This document shows positions 44,166 through 55,934 of a DNA stretch of 64,000 nt, in pieces (the first letter of the stretch is position 1; every line of letters begins with the position of its first letter). The notes under the pieces are model-generated. The model was not told the DNA's origin, ran no database searches, and saw only the letters and a program-made list of their open reading frames with translations. Location of the stretch: assembly GCA_964017185.1 (NCBI GenBank), contig OZ024884.1, positions 19,996,048 to 20,060,047 on the forward strand. The letters are read 5' to 3'. The DNA is from Rugalucina vietnamica (lineage: Eukaryota > Mollusca > Bivalvia > Lucinida > Lucinidae). The position numbers were made by a program, and so were the translations under genes.

Positions 44166-46320
44166 CACAGTGTATATCCGAGCGTATGCAGAACAGACGG
44201 TTACGGAACGGACAGACGTTTACAGGAGCACGCGTTTTTTCGCGCCAAAAATGTTTTGTACAGTTTTTCATCCAAAACTGTACGCTTCGAATGTATTGTT
44301 ATATCGGCCTTGCATGTCCATCTACTATCTTCCAAAACACCATAATTTCCGGCATAGAAGCCTTGTAGTTTAAGCAGAATTTTGTTGCTTAGCAACAAAA
44401 ACATTACGGAGCGGAACAGTCTACAGATTCGTTTATGTTACGGGGCGGAACAGACGTAGCCTACGAAAAAAAACAGACGAATCAGCATACGGAGCGGTCA
44501 CAGACGGCCATGAATACTACATGAACAACACTGTGATGTCAAATATAACACTTTGCGGCAACCTTCTGTATTGTAGCACTCGAACGTGACCAGATGGAAT
44601 ACGCCTGGTGACCTGGATCAGCATCGTACATGTATCAGAATAGCATCGACTATGTTGTGAAAACAAAAAGTTGTTTGGGGGCAAACAGCAGATCAGAGAG
44701 AGAGAGGGGGAGAGGTCCCGATAGCTCAGTAGTAAAAGTGCCCGCTTCGGGGGCGAGATGTCGTTGGTTCGCCCAGGCCGCGGCATATCAAATGCGTTAG
44801 ATTCCTTGGTGCTCAGCATCACGAGGCAATCACGGCTTTTCTTCTCCTTTAAATATAGTATCACTAATAGTGCATATCTAACAATAAATTCTAAAATAAA
44901 AGACTGAAAAAAGTCTGAAAAGGTCCGATAATAAGACTCATGTCTGTTTTAACCGGAGGTCTGTATGGAAGGCTGGCGTTCGTGCTGAATACGTTAGTAA
45001 TATAGAGACCCTAGAATTTCGGTCAAAGGAAAAGGTTCCCTGTTTGCATACTCAGTCCTTAAGCAAAGTCATCAAGCGAACACCCACCTCCGTACACACC
45101 GGCGGGAGTACTCTCCAAAGCATCGATCATATATTCCAAAGTCTTTCAATATATGAATGATGCGTGAGAATCAGCCAAGACGCCGCAAAAGGGAGCTTGC
45201 GGCGGGAGATAAAATCTTTGGCGTGATTTGTAAGCATATATGATTCTGTCATGCATCTTACTTATTTGATTTACTCGCAGTTTATTACTATTTAGCCATG
45301 CTTGTGCATATTAACACGATGAAGCATCGGAATATGAACATGATGAAACATCCAATGAATCCATGTTGTTATGACGTACGCCATAAACATTTATTAAAGT
45401 AAGAATTTAGAATTTTAGATGTCATGACAAAAACCTGTCGGGAAATGGCTTCCGCTGCCTGATTACTCATTGAAGTGCTAGTGTCGTCTAGCTGTGACAA
45501 GGACACAATACCGACTGTCAGCCACTAGCTAGCTGCGATCCACTGTATACTGGCCGACTGAGATGGCATAGTTGTTCATGACATTGCACCTGGGTTAAAA
45601 TTGTTTGATTTCTTATTTTATTGTTAGATGATAGAAGTGAAATACTTTTCTGTTTACACAACACTCAATGAAACTGCTAATTCGACACCGACACCGTAAT
45701 TACTAAATAGATTGTAGTCATGTTCCAAAAATAAACGTTCAGTGAGCTAAAACATGTTTGTATCTTACATTTCTACTATACAGCGTCTGTTTCTATCCCT
45801 ATTCTAAAGCTCGCCTACGTCTGTTCCGTTTCGTATGGAAATGCGTCATTTCGTCTGTTCCGCTCCGTAACAAACGACTGTACCGCCGCGTAACCATGAA
45901 ATTACCATACGCTTCAGAAAAAAAAAAACAAATCTTGGCTATTTTTACTGGAAAACATATAAAATATTTAATGTCTGGTGGTTCAGGACATATTTAACTA
46001 CATACGGACTAAATCCAAAAGGTTGACAATGGCTTATTTTGCAAGCAATCTCGACACACAGCCAAAAAAAATACAAATTATGGCATTTTTCACACGTCTT
46101 TGGCAGTTATGGCGAACCCCCTGAAAAATCATTGTGCTCTTGAGCACAGACAACTAGACGGGTATGTATGCAACACATCTGCTCTAGTTTGGTCTCAATA
46201 TTTGCATTAGTCACTTTAAAAGAACGGAAAAAACATTTTGGCGCGAAAAAGCGCGTGCTCCTGTAAACGTCTGTCCGTTCCGTAACCGTCTGTTCTGCAT
46301 ACGCTCAGATATACACTGTG
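44166..46320. mobile_element. Transib/RAG-like non-autonomous DNA transposon (CACAGTG termini)
   Basis: 2155 bp flanked by a 5-bp duplication TCAAA; the empty site is seen in element 1 (GCTCAAAGC at 12480). ~90-bp terminal inverted repeats begin CACAGTGTATATC and differ at only a few positions. Subterminal repeats of CGTCTGTTCCG/CGGAACAGACG recur inside each end. A 5-bp TSD with a CACWRTG terminus is the signature of Transib/RAG-family transposases; no transposase is encoded, so it would need a helper. A hAT-like family with 5-bp TSD is a less likely alternative. Confidence 0.82.
44717..44870 (+). mobile_element. tRNA-derived SINE inside the CACAGTG transposon
   Basis: A tRNA-like head (TCCCGATAGCTCAGTAGTAA, A box) and a degraded B box (GGTTCGCCCAGGCC) are followed by GCGGCATATCAAATGCGTTA and CTTGGTGCTCAGCATCACG. 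This resembles a SINE type widespread in bivalves with a conserved post-tRNA region. It is a different family from the one at 2986. Confidence 0.65.
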
Positions 46321-46325
46321 TCAAA

Positions 46326-48082
46326 GCAAAATGAAGATTCGTTATGATGAAAATGCTATAGACAGAAATTTTGAACCTGGAGACAAGGTACTTGCTCTCT
46401 TGCCCATTCCTGGCAGACCTTTACAAGCTAGATATTATGGCCCGTATACTGTTGATAAAAAGTTAAGTGACGTGAATTACATTGTTAACACTCCTGGGAG
46501 GCGCAAGCAAAAACAGCTATGTCACATTAATATGCTCAAGAAGTATATTGATAGGGATAGTTCTGTTATTTCATCAGTTAATTCTGTCCCTCATGAACAA
46601 AATCAAATGGACTCTGAGGACTTCAACTTGGAGAAGTCTGATCCCTCGTCATCGAAACTCCAGAATTCTGACATACTACAGAATCTTGATCAGAAACTGT
46701 CTCACCTTGATTCAGACAAAAGACTTGAACTGAAACAGTTAGTTCTCGAATATGAGCACTTATTTCCGGACATTCCATCCAGAACTGACAAAATCTATCA
46801 TGATGTTGACATTATTGAAGGTTCAAAACCTGTAAAGCAACATCCTTACAGAATGAACCCTGTAAAACAGCAATATCTCAGGGAAGAAGTTCAATATTTG
46901 CTGGACAATGATTTCATTGAACCCTGCCAAAGTGAATGGAGTTCTCTTTGTATTCTTGTACCAAAGCCAGACGGGACAGTTAGAATGTGCACAGACTATC
47001 GAAAAGTCAATTCTGTCACTAAAACAGACACTTTTCCTATCCCACGAATCGATGACTGCATTGATAATATTGGACATGCCAAGTATGTTACAAAGTTCGA
47101 TCTGCTAAAGGGATTTTGGCAGATACCCCTCACGGACAGAGCAAAGGAGATCTCGGCATTTGTTACACCAGATGGACTGTACCAGTATAAAGTCATGCCA
47201 TTTGGAATGAAGAACTCGCCTGCGACTTTTCAGCGGCTGGACAACAGTTTGATTTCCAATCTGGATGGCTGTAAAGCCTATATCGACGACGCTATTATCT
47301 TCAGTGAGGAGTGGCAACAACACTTGCAGACAATCAGAACATTCTTTGACCGGCTAAGTGATGCTAAACTAACTGTGAACTTGGCAAAATGTGAATTTTG
47401 CCATGCAAACTTGACATTTCTTGGACACATTGTAGGTCAAGGTCAGGTAAAACCTGTAGAAGCTAAAGTTTAGGCTATCTCTGATTTTCCTGTACCTACT
47501 AGCAAAAGACAACTGATACGCTTTCTGGGTATGGCTGGATATTACAGCAAATTCTGCAACAACTTCTCGGCTATAGCTGATCCTCTGACAAACTTGCTTG
47601 GTAAGAAGGCCAAGTATGTTTGGACAGATGACTGCCAGAAGTCATTTGATAAGCTCAAGGCCATACTTAGAAGTGCTCCGGTTCTCTTAGCACCAAGTTT
47701 TGACAAAGAGTTCAAGTTGGCTGTAGATGCCAGTGATGTTGGTGCAGGCAGTGTATTGTTGCAAGAAGATGACAATGGTGTTGACCATCCTGTTTGTTAT
47801 TTTTCCAAAAAGTTTAACAAGCATCAGAGAAATTACTCTACCATAGAGAAAGAATGCCTATCTCTAATCCTTGCGCTTCAGCACTTTGAAGTTTACTTAG
47901 CTTCTTCACATGCACCAATTGTTGTCTTCAGTGACCACAATCCACTGACTTTCATACATAAAATGAAAAACAAGAACCAGCGTTTACCCAGGTGGAGACT
48001 CATGTTGCAAGAGCACAATCTTGACATCAGACATATCCGAGGAAGAGATAATATCATTCCAGACACCCTAAGCAGAGCTTAA
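46326..48082 (+). pseudogene. pol: GPY-RT-RNase H region of element 2 (one stop)
   Basis: GPY module (ARYYGPYTV), acidic linker, then RT: LVPKPDGTVRMCTDYRK, KFDLLKGFWQIPLT (motif A), VMPFGMKNSPATFQ (motif B), AYIDDAIIFS (catalytic Y-I-D-D) and FLGHIVGQG. After TAG 47471 (in EAKV*AISDF) come RFLGMAGYYSKFC and RNase H with LAVDASDVGAGSVL, STIEKECLSLILAL, VVFSDHNPL and HIRGRDNIIPDTLSRA. The ORF ends at TAA 48080, ~150 bp before the LTR. Lying after integrase, it completes the Gmr1 order. Confidence 0.9.
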
Positions 48083-48217
48083 GTGCCTCTACAATGCTGA
48101 TGTCCAGCTTTGTGCTGTTGTATTTGATTAGTTTTGCACAAATTTTGCTAAACATATTGTATAAAATTATCCAGTATTGCAAAAGAAAGCTTTATTTTAT
48201 AAAACTTTCTTTTCTTT

Positions 48218-48229
48218 GAAGAGGGGAAG
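48218..48229 (+). promoter_or_regulatory. Polypurine tract of element 2
   Basis: GAAGAGGGGAAG immediately before the 3' LTR. Confidence 0.85.
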
Positions 48230-48681
48230 TGTTATGTATGACAGTTACTTGTTGAAAGATGTGCATTCAGTACTGGTAAACTTCCCAAGGGAGTATGCCC
48301 AGGAAAGTATGATGTTATACATATGATGTTTACTTGTTGTCCTTAGCAATTATTTACTTTTAGTGTCCCAGATATTGGACATAAACAGGTTGTTTACTTC
48401 AGAATTTTCTAGAAATTTCAAATTGTTCTTTGACGGAAAAGTCCGGAAAAATCTAAAAAAGAACCTGGAAAGATGTAGAATCTTCTAGAAAAATCTTTTT
48501 TATGTCAAAAGAATATTGTGGAATTTTCTGGAAGGATAATGGCCTCTCTAGAATATTCCAGAACATTAAATTTTGGTAAACAACTTGTTATTTTAGTATA
48601 TGATATCATAGAATTTGCTGGAAGAATCCTGAATGTTCCTCAGTGCTATATAAGGGCTACAAATTTTCATAAGGACAATCT
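48230..48681 (+). repeat. 3' LTR of element 2, left piece
   Basis: Includes all four HSEs and the TATA box. It breaks off at GGACAATCT where the antisense LINE begins; the LTR resumes at 52045. Confidence 0.93.
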
Positions 48682-51600
48682 GAATCTGAATAGTTTACTG
48701 GTGACACGCCAAATGACATTATTTCACCAGGGGGTTCGGATGGGGGAGAAATTAGTCCCTTGAACGCACGAGTGTAGCGAACTTGGACGCACAGTCATCA
48801 GACATTTAAGCAGAGGAGATAAGTGAATCAGGGAGGTCATTCCAGTCCCTGATAGTCTGTGGAAAGAAACTACTTTTGTACGCTTCTTTGCTAGCTGAAG
48901 GTATCTGAAAAGCCAAAGAGTGTTGATTTCTACAACGCCTATTCTTTGGGATAAGGTCATCTGGCTTTACCCTTTAGACCTTTGTATAGCAATATAAGTC
49001 TACTATCCTTCCTCCTTTTCTTAAGAGATTCCCATTTCAGTTGACCTAAAATGCCAGTCATGCTCCCAGTTTCAAAAACATAATTTCCCGTCACAAACCT
49101 TGCCGCACGATTTTGTACCTTTTCCAGTTCTTCCTGGAGGCCATGAGTGTGAGGGTTCCAAACTGAGCTTCCATATTCCAAGACCGGCCGCACCAGTCCT
49201 TTATAAGCTGCTTCTTTCACATCTGGGGGACAAGAATACAAATTTCTCCTTAAGAATCCGAGAGTTCTGTTAGCCTTTGTACAGACATTGGAAATATGAG
49301 TATTCCATTTCAAATCATTTGTGATAGTTACACCCAGGTATGTTATGCTTTCAACGTTTTCCAGTACAGTGCCCTCAAGGGTGTAGTTAGCCTGTATCTT
49401 ACTAGACCGTTTATTTGTCAGCTGCATCATGTTGCATTTGACGGGTTGAAATCTCATTCCCAATTTCCTGGCCCAACTGCCTAAACGATCAATGTCTCTC
49501 TGAAGTTTCAATGTATCCTCTTCATTCTTGATTTCACGATAGCAAACACAATCATCAGCAAAGAGTCTTATTTCAGACTCAATGTCTGCTGAGATGTCAT
49601 TTATATACAAGGAAAACAGCAAGAGGCCGAGAACGGTGCCCTGAGGGACACCCGACACAACTGGAGCCCAATCCGATTTAATACCATTAACCACTACCCT
49701 TTGTTGTCGGAAACAAAGGAAAGCATTTATCCAATTCAGTGTTGTTCCACCTATTCCATAGCTAAACAATTTGCTTTTAAGAAGTTCATGGGGAGGACTA
49801 TCAAAAGCCTTTTCAAAATCGAGTATAAAAGTGTCGACCTGGCCTTTATAGTCTAAGATTTTGGCCCAGTCATTTATCACTGTAGTCAACTGAGTTTCAC
49901 AGCTATGCCATTTCCTAAATGCGTGTTGCCTGTCCGACAAGAGGATGGGCCATAATATTTGAGCATACAATATGTTCAAGAAGCTTACAAGGAATGCATG
50001 TCAAAGAAACAGGGCGGTAATTGCGGGCAAGTGACCTGTCGCCCTTCTTAAACAGGGGGCAAATATTAGCAAGAGACCATTCTTTAGGAATTTCACCTGT
50101 ATCAATTGACTGCTGGAAGAGATGGGCGAATACCGGCCCTAATTCCACAGCCAGTTCCTTTAGGACTCTGGGATGAAGCTCATCAGGCCCTAAGGCTTTA
50201 GACGGGTTTAGACCTTTGAGAAGTTTGGTCACCCCTTTGTGACCACAATATCATGCATGAATGGGGCAGATCTATCCATAAGAGGGACCTGTTTGTATTC
50301 TCTTTTAGTGAAAACATCCGAGAACTGACCATTAAATTCTTCCGCCTTCTCAAATTCGGATTGTGCAATTCCACTTCCATTTCTCTTTTTCAACGGGGGA
50401 ATACCTTGGGTATCTTTTTTCTGACTGTTTATGTACCTGTAAAAATCTCTAGGATTAGCCTTAACATCTCCTACCAAGTTGTTTACGTAAAGATCATGCT
50501 GCTTCCTGATATCAGCTTTGATCTCTTTCCATAAAGATTCAAATTTAGATCTAAATTTTGCACTACCAGTCTTTTTAGCTTTGCATGAGTTGCATTTTTT
50601 CTGCGAATCTTCCTCCTTATTTCAGGTGATATCCAAGGGACAGAGGAAACTGAGCGACTAGTTTTTGAGGGGATATGTTTATCTGCCGATTCCTGAATAA
50701 ACGATGATATGAGATTGAAATTTTCCTGGACCGACCGAGTATCTGAGTAACCGTTGAAGTATCTTTCCTTTGCAAATTTAAGTGTTTCTGCTCTCATAGA
50801 TTCATAATCACCTTTCTGATAACGATACACTTTTCTCCTAGGTTTCTTTATTGGGGGGATAGCAATTTTCAAAGTGCCAGAAACAATGTCATGATCACTG
50901 AGCTTATCCGGGGAATGAATGTCTGCAAACTGACCAGGAAGAGAGGTCAAAATTAAGTCCAAAGTATTTCTTTCTCTGGTGGGGAAATTGACTAATTGTT
51001 CCAAACCGTGGTCATTCATGATATCTATCAAAATCTGACCCTCCGTCTGACTCAATGTTGACCCAGATTTGCTGAGTCTGTCCGGCCATACAATATCTCT
51101 AAAGTTGAAATCACATAAAACGTGAATTAAGGGGGGTTTGTTGCCTTTATTAATATTTTTGATTTTGTCAAGCTGTTCTCTAAATAAATTGTCAAACTTT
51201 TCCAGGGAATTCAATAAGTCATTTCCATTGTCCGATACTGGTAAATGACCATCGACAGGTGGTCGATACCAGCTAGCCACAAAGTGAGTTTTCTTATTTA
51301 CAAAAAGTTTGACCCAAACTGACTCTGAGTCATTGTCCAATTCTGTGAGGGGTATGTGTGGGATGTCCTTGTGCACAAGAAGCATAACACCACCACCATT
51401 TAAGGTTCTATCCTTTCTGTACACGCTGTATGGAAAATATTCCGGAAATAATTCAGACGTTAATATGGAATTGTCAATTTTTGTCTCCTGAATCGCCAAA
51501 ATCTGAGATTGATGAAAATCAATGAAGGCCAACAACTCAAGTTTTTTGCCTCTTATACTGTTTATGTTGATACTGGAAAATTTCAGACCACTAATAAAAC

Positions 51601-52044
51601 GGTTTTTGCTAGTCAAGGTTTCAGTGGACTTGGTTTCATGACCTTTTGCAAGTAGGTCAAACCTATTTTCACTTTCCAAGTTAAACTGTTCATTGAAAAA
51701 AGAATCTGAGAAATTGAAAAAGTCACATTTTGGGCAAATCCATGTACAGTTTGAGTTTTGCATTGCTTCATACTCTGAGTCTGACATAAAAGAACAGTTA
51801 TTGTGCACCCACATTTCACATTTGTCACACTGGACAGCCTTATGGGAATTCAAAACAGCACCACTGCATAGGCTGCACTCAGCTTTGCAGTTTGAACAAT
51901 ACCAAGAATCATTATCCGACTCAATCTTTTGTAACTCAACGGGACCAAGATTTACGCAAGACGCATGGAAGCGTTTCTCGCAATCTTCACATTTAACTGC
52001 TTTCTCGGCCGCCTTGCAATACTTCTTGCACGTGCAAGAAGTAT
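48682..52044 (-). mobile_element. PHD-finger LINE (CR1/Jockey-like group) in the 3' LTR
   Basis: Antisense insertion of ~3.36 kb. Its 3' end (at 48682 on the + strand) is a short GAATCT-type repeat. Its 5' end is a perfect 28-bp palindrome (52018-52045). No target duplication beyond a shared T can be seen. The order is two PHD-like fingers, APE endonuclease, RT. Confidence 0.87.
48745..52030 (-). pseudogene. LINE polyprotein: two PHD fingers, endonuclease, RT (frameshifted)
   Basis: Minus-strand reading from ~52030 gives one PHD-like Cys4-His-Cys3 block (C-E-D-C-E-K-R-F-H-A-S-C). A second follows (QCDKCEMWVHNNC..WICPKC). The APE nuclease is next (ININSIRGKKLEL, AIQETKID, ASWYRPP, LCDFNFRDI, LSDHDIV). 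RT motifs are GPDELHPRVLKELA, LARNYRPVSLT, ILDFEKAFDSPPH, GVPQGTVLGLLLF and LFADDCV. The C-terminal DWNDLPDSL-type tail lies near 48800-48850. Frame changes near 50480, 50230 and 49950, plus a stop in the tail, inactivate it. ILCDFNF has C where the nuclease usually has GD. Confidence 0.85.
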
Positions 52045-52423
52045 TTGGGTACTGTTATTATTAAGAAGTCAAAATCTATCTTACTGGAATTTAAACTTAT
52101 TTTTGGATTACTTTGTGATATTCGATTCTGGATTGGGACATAGTGCTATTTTGAAACAAACTTTAATTCTTGGGATCAGAAACTGATACAGACTTGTGTT
52201 AAAAAATTCTGAGGGACATTCAGACATTCTTTAAGGGAATTAACAGCTTGAAAGGTATTGTACATTCATTTTTGTTTGATTGTATATATGCTTTTGATTG
52301 TTTCACATGTAATTACTGGTTAAATCACTTCTAAATAGATTTGTTAAATTTTAAACAAAGCTTGTTGCTGGCTAACCAACTTGTTGGTTTCCTTAATCTT
52401 CTAGTTACGCCTGGCACGTAACA
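52045..52423 (+). repeat. 3' LTR of element 2, right piece
   Basis: Resumes TTGGGTACTG and runs to CTGGCACGTAACA, followed by the TSD ATAG. Together with the left piece it makes an 831-bp LTR. Confidence 0.93.
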
Positions 52424-52762
52424 ATAGGTTATAACTTGAATGTTATGCGACAGTCTGCATGCTTAGTTTTTAACCCAATTATTGCTGATAACTATGCTGC
52501 CTTCTTTAATTGCACGCCGGTGGGTCGGGCGTCAGACTCTATGATGGCCCCGACATTAAGCTATTCATTTTAGTTGGTTGGGACCGGAGCTTCTTGTCTG
52601 TTGCTTGGCCCACCGGGGTCCAACTGGTGTTTTTCTTTTGCTCCGGAGTTAATAGGTTATTCGGCGCCCAGGGATCTCCATCGTCGGGTAGCTTACTCAA
52701 TCTGCGAGTCCTGGTTTTTGATTCATCAGGATGTTTATCATGATTTATTTGTTTGTTTTTGA
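52424..52762 (+). pseudogene. Family X copy X4, 3' half
   Basis: Continues the ORF from 40043 (IGYNLNVMRQSACLVFNP ... RASDSMMAPT, stop near 52556). Then comes ~200 bp of 3' region, breaking off after ATTTGTTTGTTTTTGATA before the structured module. Confidence 0.8.
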
Positions 52763-52767
52763 TACAT

Positions 52768-52944
52768 GTACGTCAAATTATAGACGTAGTAGCGACTTTG
52801 AATATGTGTGGCATCAGACGTTTTGTGTGCGGTTATTTCAAATACACATAGCACCCTGGTATTGTTCGGTCTCCTTAAGCGGTCAGCTTGGAAGCATGTT
52901 TTCAAACTCAGTTTTGCGTCCGTTTTAAGAATATTCCATTCATC

Positions 52945-53038
<94 letters not shown>
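52768..53038 (+). repeat. Dispersed repeat ending in (CA)n(GA)n, copy 1
   Basis: A ~180-bp body (GTAGCGACTTTGAATA.., TTATTTCAAATACACATA.., GGTCAGCTTGGAAGCAT) ends in ~58 bp CA and ~36 bp GA. The same body and CA tail recur at 56470-56709. Confidence 0.72.
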
Positions 53039-53041
<3 letters not shown>

Positions 53042-53477
53042 AATGTAAGAAATATTATTATGACCAATCCAAGAAGGTATTGTGTATGTATTTCATTTTA
53101 TTAAGTTCATTTATAAAATACTTGCAGCAGTATAGCCCATGCATACTGGATTTGGTTGTTATAATGATATCGTATTTATGATCTGGAATGTTTGTTCTTT
53201 CATGAACGCCAATTTTGTAATGATTTAGCAATGTGTTTTAATGAGGGAATGAATCATTTTGACTGAAATAAATGCTTATTAAGTGCCGGTTATGATAAAA
53301 ATCGTGCAAAATTGAAAATTCACTTCGCCAGGAAAACATGTCCGTGCAATGTCCGTGCAATGAATACCCCCTTAAACCCCACTTTGATATAGGAAACCTG
53401 GGGTTTACAGGGGTATACGTATTTTTCTTATTTTTGCTCCAAAACTTAGATTGTGGGTACTCGTTAGAACCGCCTCA
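53039..53477. other. Spacer with a dispersed motif
   Basis: 53391-53465 resembles 18061-18165 (TACAGGGGTATAC.. TTCTTATTTTTGCTCC.. GATTGTGGGTAC). No gene. Confidence 0.4.
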
Positions 53478-54150
53478 ATAAACTTGTTTCTTATCTTGAT
53501 ATTCATGCTAATACTAATACTAATAAGTCTTGAGATTGACAAGATTCAAAATATCTTCACCAACCCGCTAAACATATAAAAACTGGAAATTTAAAAATAA
53601 TTTCGGATTCTAGAATTCGCAAAATTGTTTCTAAAGGACCAAAATATAGATTCCCTTCCTAAATGTAGGGAGGAGATTGCATGTGCATTGAATGATTTTG
53701 GAAATCAATGGTGTAAGCGAGAGGGTGTTGAGGATGGTGCTCTTAAAGCATGGAAAAGAATTTTTACTATTGTAGATAAACGTATTTATTCATAAAATAC
53801 TAATCTTTTACCTTCTAAACCCATATCGTCCTTTAGGCATTTGAAGCAGGGTATCCAAGAATTTCATAGAAAGTATGTCTTGGTTCCAGCAGACAATGTT
53901 CCGCAAACAATGTAGTTTTTGTTTGTAGGATTCACTACATTTACACCTTTAAACGGAACTTGATGGTACCAGGGCTTATAAGGAGACAGATAGTGATGAA
54001 ATATCTGCAGTTAATGATCACTTAAACGAATTACCTGAGTCTTCTGTTTGTGTCAATGAAGACCAAGGTAAACTTCTTACTATGTATTGGTTACCTAAGC
54101 TTCACAAAAAGACCGAATAAGGCTAGATTTATTGCTAATTCTAGTTCTTG

Positions 54151-55111
54151 TGTAACGTTTCAAGGACCGAGCACTGTACTTCTGTATATCTTAAGTTACG
54201 AAAACCAAGATATTTGAAACACGTACCGAGCAAGATGCTATTTAAACGACTATGTTGATATCTGAACAAGATGAGGCACACCAAGAGCACCGCCTTGGAA
54301 CGGTTAGTAATACAATTACTAGGGGGCTTAAACCGGTTTTATGGGATCCCAACCCTCGCCCTAGGTCTTGGTGTGGTTCATACTCCTTGCATTGGAAATG
54401 ATGTCTGACTATGCTGGATAATAATTCTAATGCAATACTTGATATGTGACTGAATGATTTCAAACCAAATCTACGTCCAGGAACTGATAATTCAAAACGC
54501 CATTTGCTCAACACTGGCAGGCTTGAAGCCCCTATGGTTACCGTTTCATTGGCTACCCCACTATAGCCTAAATCACAGGCTTCCCAGGAACTTCTATTTG
54601 AGACTCCAGATTGTTCCAGTGATCGAAATGATACTGTGAACAAGGTCCAGCTATCGCAATGATCTCTGTGACCAAGGCCCAGCTATCGCAATGATCTCTG
54701 CGGCCAAAGAGTCTCAAATGTTCGTTCAGCACTAGAGGATAAGAGTTATCGCAATGATCTCTCTTTATCCCAAAGCCTGAGCTCCGTGCCACGAAGCCTA
54801 TTTACTACTACATCATCAACTCTCTTCGACCTAAACTGTCCGACTGCGACTATCACTGCCTCGCTTGCTCCTTTTATACCCATCCAGTCACGTGCAATAT
54901 CCGGGTTGTTCCATTATAGCGGGAAAGTCTATTCTAGAAAATTAAGTAGGTGAATCAGGTGCGAAAGCGATTTCCTTGTAAAACACGACACACGTCGATT
55001 TTAATCGGGAAAACTGACAAAGTTGTGCGGTTTTACATGATGAATATCAAACTATGAGCTTTTAAAGAAATTTAAATAGAAACTACGATTTTAAAATGGA
55101 TATTCGTCACA
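54151..55111. mobile_element. ~0.96-kb insertion carrying a diverged structured module
   Basis: Splits X5 between TAGTTCTTGT and ACTTGTACTACC. Ends read TGTAACG and CGTCACA, an imperfect short inverted pair; CTTGT may be the duplicated target. It contains module copy E and three tandem TATCGCAATGATCTC units (54650-54765). No protein recognised. Confidence 0.55.
54273..54379 (-). ncRNA. Conserved structured RNA module, copy E (diverged)
   Basis: The outer stem CACACCAAGA/TCTTGGTGTG has replaced the CACTGCAG pair of other copies. The loop palindrome is GGGATCCC instead of ATGGCCAT. The hairpin is AGTAAT/ATTACT; core AAAACCGGTTTAAGCCC and CGTTCCAAGGCGG are kept. This is the strongest single case for selection on structure. 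Confidence 0.7.
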
Positions 55112-55730
55112 CTTGTACTACCACTGAACTTTCTAAATTATTGACTTCCTGTCTTACTGCTATCAAATCTCATGTCATAAGATACTGTGAGACGGTGTAT
55201 GAAACGTCAAACAAAAACTGGATTTGGTCAATAAAAAATCTGACGAGGTGCTCAGTAAATTGAAGTGTAGATGGTTCCGTGCGACGAGCTTGCCCACATA
55301 CGATTTTTCTACTCTTTATACCATATTGCCACATAATCTGATTAAAGAAAAACTTCTCGAATTGATAGAGCGGACCTTCAAAAGAGCATTAAACTATGGT
55401 TCACTTTATTTGGGCGGTAATGACAGAAAAAGGTACAAGTAGGCAAAGCTTTTTTCACGTCCTCTGACCAAAGTCGATATACACTTTTGTCATGTCAGAA
55501 TGTATGTGATGCCTTATCCTATCTCCTGGATAATATTTATATTAGATTCGGAACCAAGTTAAACAGACAAATTGTTGGAATTCCGATGGGTACAAATTGC
55601 GCCCCACTCGTAGCTGATTTATTTTTTATACTGTTACGAAAGAGATTTCATGGATTCTCTTAACCATGACAATCAAACTGATGTTGTCGAGGCCTTTAAT
55701 TCGACTTCTATGTACTTCGATGACATTTTA

Positions 55731-55934
55731 GAGCATTAAAGGCATGTGTATATTACATGGGCATACTATCATAATGACTTTTCAAAATAAATTAAAAAAA
55801 TACTATTTGCACCTCCATTTCAGTTTTCATGGCTCTTACTGGCTCTGAAAAATTCATATTCATATGAAAATGACAAATATATCACAGAGAATACACCTGT
55901 TTGCATAATTGCAGTATTATGCAATACAGATGAA
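55731..55934. other. Short unannotated spacer
   Basis: AT-rich sequence between X5 and X6, no feature recognised. Confidence 0.35.

Larger units (their letters stand above)
40044..52423 (+). mobile_element. Gmr1-like Ty3/gypsy LTR retrotransposon, element 2 (nested host)
   Basis: LTRs at 40044-40876 and at 48230-48681 plus 52045-52423, TSD ATAG (40040-40043 and 52424-52427). Gag, protease, integrase, RT and RNase H lie in one frame across the element, in that order. It carries two later insertions: a 2155-bp TIR transposon in pol (44166-46320) and an antisense LINE in the 3' LTR (48682-52044). Stops at 42794, 43388 and 47471 and compensated indels in gag make it defective. Confidence 0.94.
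53478..55730 (+). pseudogene. Family X copy X5 (decayed, interrupted)
   Basis: Matches X3 from AATAAACTTGTTTCTGATCT-type sequence to RYLDDL. Numerous frameshifts and stops occur. A ~0.96-kb insertion lies at about 54151-55111 and an ~18-bp family X 3'-end fragment at about 55428-55447. Motif B (VGIPMGTNCAPLVADLF) is still readable near 55575. Ends abruptly in the YLDD region. Confidence 0.75.

Noticed and set aside
44166-44220. Full recombination signal sequence (heptamer plus nonamer)
   Set aside because: The heptamer matches, but no nonamer-like sequence lies 12 or 23 bp inward.
52738-53104. Frames rich in Cys-Val or Thr-His
   Set aside because: Translation of the CA/GA microsatellite.
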